DNA of 15,225 nucleotides, taken from positions 1 to 15,225 of the forward strand of contig JAQBRC010000034.1 in assembly GCA_028286705.1 (NCBI GenBank), in the 5' to 3' direction. The notes beneath the pieces were generated by a model. The model saw only the letters and a program-made list of their open reading frames with translations, was not told the origin of the DNA and did no database searches. Position numbers and translations under genes: made by a program. Positions 12,638-15,225 of the stretch are shown here, piece by piece. The stretch's first letter is position 1. Each line of letters begins with the position of its first letter. This stretch comes from Candidatus Nomurabacteria bacterium. GTDB taxonomy: Bacteria; Patescibacteriota; Minisyncoccia; Phycocordibacterales; UBA9973.

Positions 12638-13299
12638 GACACAACAAAGGATTTACACTGATTGAAATGCTGGTGGTAGTAGGCATTTTTGCTGTGGTAG
12701 CAACAGTATTGCTGTTCAACTACTCTAGCTTCAGCACCAGCGTTGGTGTTCGTAACTTGGCACAGGAAATCGGACTCAGTGTTCGTAAGGCACAAACCTA
12801 TGCAACCAGTGTACGTAACATCTCTGGCACCTCTAGTGTAATGAGTGACTTGTTTCCAGCGTATGGCGTAAGTTTCTCTGTTAACGGACAAAGCTCTGTA
12901 CCATATAGCCCTACAACAACCAGCTTCTCTTTGTTTGTAGACGCGTCACCAACAAATGACAGAGTAACTAATAACAGGTATGACAATAACGGAACATGTG
13001 GGGGTGTACCAATGCTGGGACAGGAATGTGTTGAGAACTTCGGTATTACTACCGGAACAAAAATTGTCTCACTCTGCACTGACAGTCCTTCAGCAAATAG
13101 TTGCTTCACTCCAGCGAATGGCGGAACCGTGAACGTTGTATTCCATCGTCCAAATCCTGACGCTGTTATCTGTGTTATTGATGGCAATGGAAATTGTTTG
13201 GGACAGCACGCTTCTTATTTGAAAATAACGGTTGAGTCTCCAAAAGGGCTTGATCGTATTATAACGATCTGGAATACGGGTCAAATAAGCGTTAATTAA
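12628..13299 (+). CDS. Pseudopilin / minor pilin 1
   Basis: 223 residues. The class III leader is MAIRHNKG, cut between G8 and F9, followed by FTLIEMLVVVGIFAVVATVL with Glu at mature position 5. The long C-terminal domain has six cysteines (TCGG, QECV, SLCT, NSCF, VICV, GNCL) and resembles GspH/FimT-type pseudopilins in the RKAQTYATS region after the helix. It could help form the pilus tip or priming complex (inference). The start at 12628 gives a proper leader and overlaps pilD by 10 nt; an ATG far upstream (12433) lies inside pilD in another frame and is not credible. TAATATG joins it to the next gene. Confidence 0.88.
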   Translation: MAIRHNKGFTLIEMLVVVGIFAVVATVLLFNYSSFSTSVGVRNLAQEIGLSVRKAQTYATSVRNISGTSSVMSDLFPAYGVSFSVNGQSSVPYSPTTTSFSLFVDASPTNDRVTNNRYDNNGTCGGVPMLGQECVENFGITTGTKIVSLCTDSPSANSCFTPANGGTVNVVFHRPNPDAVICVIDGNGNCLGQHASYLKITVESPKGLDRIITIWNTGQISVN

Positions 13300-13300
13300 T

Positions 13301-13897
13301 ATGAAGAAACCATCATTACAATCTGGCTTTACCCTTGTCGAACTGCTTGTGTCGCTCGGCCTCTTTACTGTTATCGTTGTGGCTGCAGTTGGATCACTAT
13401 ATACCGTTAATCAGGCTTCAGTGCGTATTAACGCAATGCGTACAGTGCTTGATAACCTGAACTTCGCTACCGAATCAATGAGTCGTACTATTCGTACCGG
13501 TCAGCACATTGTTTGCGGCGGTGTGGCCAATACCAACGGTGTGTCACATAACTGTTCATTGGCAGACCAGAACGGTCGACACAATGCCATTTCATTGAGC
13601 AGCACTATTGATGGCCAGGCAGTACAGTATGTATTTGGAAATAACATAGCAACTGGTGTAGGGGAGATCGACAAGTGTATTTTAATAAATGGACAGATTA
13701 CTTCTGACAGCTGTATTGCCTTAACTGCTCCAGAGGTTAACATCAAGCGCATGGAGTTTTATGTTGACGGTGCAGACGCGGTCGACGGCAAGCAGCCAAG
13801 TGTTATGATGATAATACAGGGCCAGGCAGTTGCTGGTGCTGACAATACGCAACCGTTTGCGATCCAGACGTTAATCTCTCAACGAGCCGCAGAATAA
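13301..13897 (+). CDS. Pseudopilin / minor pilin 2
   Basis: 198 residues. The leader is MKKPSLQSG, cut between G9 and F10, followed by FTLVELLVSLGLFTVIVVAA with Glu at mature position 5. The helix runs on through INAMRTVLDNLNFATESMSR, a GspJ/PilW-like pattern (NLNFATESMSRTIRTG). There are four cysteines in two close pairs. It is probably a minor pilin of the tip/priming complex. It is flanked on both sides by TAATATG junctions, so it is translated with its neighbours. Confidence 0.88.
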   Translation: MKKPSLQSGFTLVELLVSLGLFTVIVVAAVGSLYTVNQASVRINAMRTVLDNLNFATESMSRTIRTGQHIVCGGVANTNGVSHNCSLADQNGRHNAISLSSTIDGQAVQYVFGNNIATGVGEIDKCILINGQITSDSCIALTAPEVNIKRMEFYVDGADAVDGKQPSVMMIIQGQAVAGADNTQPFAIQTLISQRAAE

Positions 13898-13898
13898 T

Positions 13899-14483
13899 AT
13901 GAATAAACAATCCGGATTTACTCTCATAGAAACACTCATCGCCATCTTTCTTCTGACGTTGACCGTTGGGGCATTGCTGCAACTTGCTGCAGGAGGATTC
14001 TATTCTGTTCGCTATGCCCGTAACCAAATGGTCGCAACTGCACTATTGCAGGAATCATTGGAATACATGCATAGCAGCCGTGACACAGCGAGTATTGCTG
14101 GCACCGACTGGCAGACATGGCTTACAAGCTTCAGTGTTAACCAGAATGGTACACCGATTGGCGACACCAGTCAGGGATGCTTTAGCAGAAATGGTTGTAT
14201 TGTTGATCCGTATACTACAGTGGCAAAGGTAAGGGCGTGTGACAGCACTTGCCCTCCCATTACGTTTTTCACGTCTTCAGGACTGTATGGCTATAGCAGT
14301 TCAACTTATCTTCCAATTAATGGCCAATCAGTTACTTCTGGCACTGCCACATCGTATGTTCGAACTATCACGATGCAGATTAATACTCCTGATCAGGTAA
14401 CCGTTAATACCAGCGTTACGTGGCTTAATGGTTCCTCAAGCAAGACGGTGACACAGCCAGTGTTGCTAACAAAATGGAAATAA
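13899..14483 (+). CDS. Pseudopilin / minor pilin 3 (PilV/GspI-like)
   Basis: 194 residues. A very short leader, MNKQSG, is cut between G6 and F7, followed by FTLIETLIAIFLLTLTVGAL with Glu at mature position 5. The segment RNQMVATALLQESLEYMHSSRD after the helix matches the PilV/GspI pattern (A..LAQE.LE...). Four cysteines cluster between about residues 90 and 125 (GCFSRNGC.., ACDSTC). The next gene starts 4 nt after its stop. Confidence 0.87.
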   Translation: MNKQSGFTLIETLIAIFLLTLTVGALLQLAAGGFYSVRYARNQMVATALLQESLEYMHSSRDTASIAGTDWQTWLTSFSVNQNGTPIGDTSQGCFSRNGCIVDPYTTVAKVRACDSTCPPITFFTSSGLYGYSSSTYLPINGQSVTSGTATSYVRTITMQINTPDQVTVNTSVTWLNGSSSKTVTQPVLLTKWK

Positions 14484-14487
14484 TCAT

Positions 14488-14964
14488 ATGAAGAATTTTT
14501 TTGCACAATTCAAGAAAGACAAAGGATTCGCCATGCTTTTTACAGTGCTTGTTATTAGCGTTATCTTATCGATTGCGCTTGGTATTTCTGATTTAACTTT
14601 TAAGCAAACATTATTGTCTAACTCTGCCAAGAACTCACAGTTAGCATTTTATCAGGCTGACTCTGGTGTTGAATGCGCTATGTATTATGATCTTACCCTT
14701 GGGCAGTTATCGCACGGTACTGTGCTTGCAGATGCTCCTCAGCAGATTACCTGCGGCGGCAATACCGCTTCGCTCGTATCCTCACAGAGCACTACCGACT
14801 ATTTTGTATACCAAGAGGATATAGCAAATAACAACCCTTGTTATTCGATTATCTTTGATAAGACCTATGCCACTTCACAGAAGGATGTGGTAAGCTCTCG
14901 AGGATTCAGTACCTGTCAGGCCAACCCTCAGCAGGTAGAACGTGGACTGAGCGTATCGTACTAA
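14488..14964 (+). CDS. PilX-like minor pilin without the mature Glu5
   Basis: 158 residues. The basic leader MKNFFAQFKKDKG ends at G13, followed by FAMLFTVLVISVILSIALGI. Mature position 5 is Phe rather than Glu. After the helix, NSAKNSQLAFYQADSGVECA matches the PilX-N pattern of an A-x-x-A-(D/E)-(S/A)-G segment that marks this minor-pilin class. There are four cysteines. In GspK-type tip pilins the missing Glu5 allows a place at the fibre tip, and that may apply here (inference). It is the last gene of the pilus locus; ligA begins 5 nt after its stop. Confidence 0.83.
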   Translation: MKNFFAQFKKDKGFAMLFTVLVISVILSIALGISDLTFKQTLLSNSAKNSQLAFYQADSGVECAMYYDLTLGQLSHGTVLADAPQQITCGGNTASLVSSQSTTDYFVYQEDIANNNPCYSIIFDKTYATSQKDVVSSRGFSTCQANPQQVERGLSVSY

Positions 14965-14969
14965 TTCTT

Positions 14970-15225
14970 ATGACCTCAACAGAAGCAAAAAAAAGACTAG
15001 AAAAGCTTAAAGAGCAGATTGCGGATTTGCGGTATCGCTATCACGTACAAAATGATCCCTCTGTTACAGATGACGTATACGAGTCATTGATTCGAGAAGC
15101 CAAGAAAATCGAAAAGGAATTTCCCGAACATGCAGTTTCGCAGGAATTTGACCGTGTAGCGGGGGCACCCCTTAGCGTATTTACAAAGGTGTCACACCCA
15201 AGACGCATGCTGTCGTTGAATGACG
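14970..15225 (+). CDS. ligA: NAD-dependent DNA ligase LigA, N-terminal part
   Basis: 85 codons, running off the window end. It seals nicks in duplex DNA using NAD+ and is essential in bacteria. Visible is domain Ia, which binds the NMN half of NAD: RYRYHVQNDPSVTDDVY, with Y24, H25, D34 and Y37 in the places of the E. coli Y22, H23, D32 and Y35. The residue after the Tyr is Glu38 where E. coli has Asp36. The start of the nucleotidyltransferase domain follows (RVAGAPLSVFTKVSHPRRMLSLND). The adenylated lysine is beyond the window. It is close behind the pilus operon and probably co-transcribed at least in part. No Shine-Dalgarno is seen. Confidence 0.95.
   Translation, partial: MTSTEAKKRLEKLKEQIADLRYRYHVQNDPSVTDDVYESLIREAKKIEKEFPEHAVSQEFDRVAGAPLSVFTKVSHPRRMLSLND

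Noticed and set aside
1..15225. CRISPR array, tRNA, rRNA, insertion sequence or prophage genes
   Set aside because: No regularly spaced repeats, no cloverleaf-like sequence with a T-loop motif noticed, and no transposase or phage-type proteins on either strand.

Overview
The window looks like a chromosomal piece of a Patescibacterium (Candidate Phyla Radiation, Parcubacteria/Paceibacteria type). The reasons are the type IV pilus gene set with its CPR-style pilins and pseudopilins, the nearby comF, radC and ligA, compact gene packing, almost no Shine-Dalgarno sequences, and the standard genetic code (no in-frame TGA in any gene). The taxonomic call is inference, because no rRNA or marker phylogeny is available in the window.

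Left part (1-2320): a frameshifted, end-truncated RdgB/HAM1-type NTP pyrophosphatase on the minus strand. Next is a minus-strand pair, a four-helix DUF2975 membrane protein followed 4 nt later by a small XRE repressor, whose upstream region carries repeated TTATCGTT half-sites. A divergent plus-strand gene of unknown function with a C-terminal UVR-like motif follows. It is separated by a bidirectional terminator from a minus-strand single-pass membrane protein with a CxxC motif.

Middle part (2426-4133): radC plus a small unknown gene form a plus-strand pair that converges on, and overlaps by 29 nt, a minus-strand comF. comF is divergent from pilM across only 35 bp.

Right part (4134-14964): a complete inner-membrane type IV pilus locus on the plus strand, in the order pilM, pilN, pilO, pilP-like (with a fibronectin-III-like domain), pilB, pilT, pilC, major pilin, prepilin peptidase pilD, three pseudopilins and a PilX-like minor pilin. 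No secretin (PilQ) is present, as expected for a cell without a classical outer membrane. PilM/N/O/P would form the assembly platform, PilC the membrane core, PilB and PilT the extension and retraction motors. PilD would process the five class III-signal pilins. Together with comF this suggests a pilus for attachment, twitching or DNA uptake. The window ends inside ligA, 5 nt downstream of the last pilin gene.

Two genome-wide-looking habits stand out. Several genes are preceded by an extended -10 box ending 6 to 10 nt before the ATG, so their mRNAs are probably leaderless or nearly so. Six gene junctions are the identical heptamer TAATATG (stop, one T, start), which points to translational coupling without Shine-Dalgarno sites. 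Perfect palindromes sit in the pilN and pilA promoter regions and are candidate operators.
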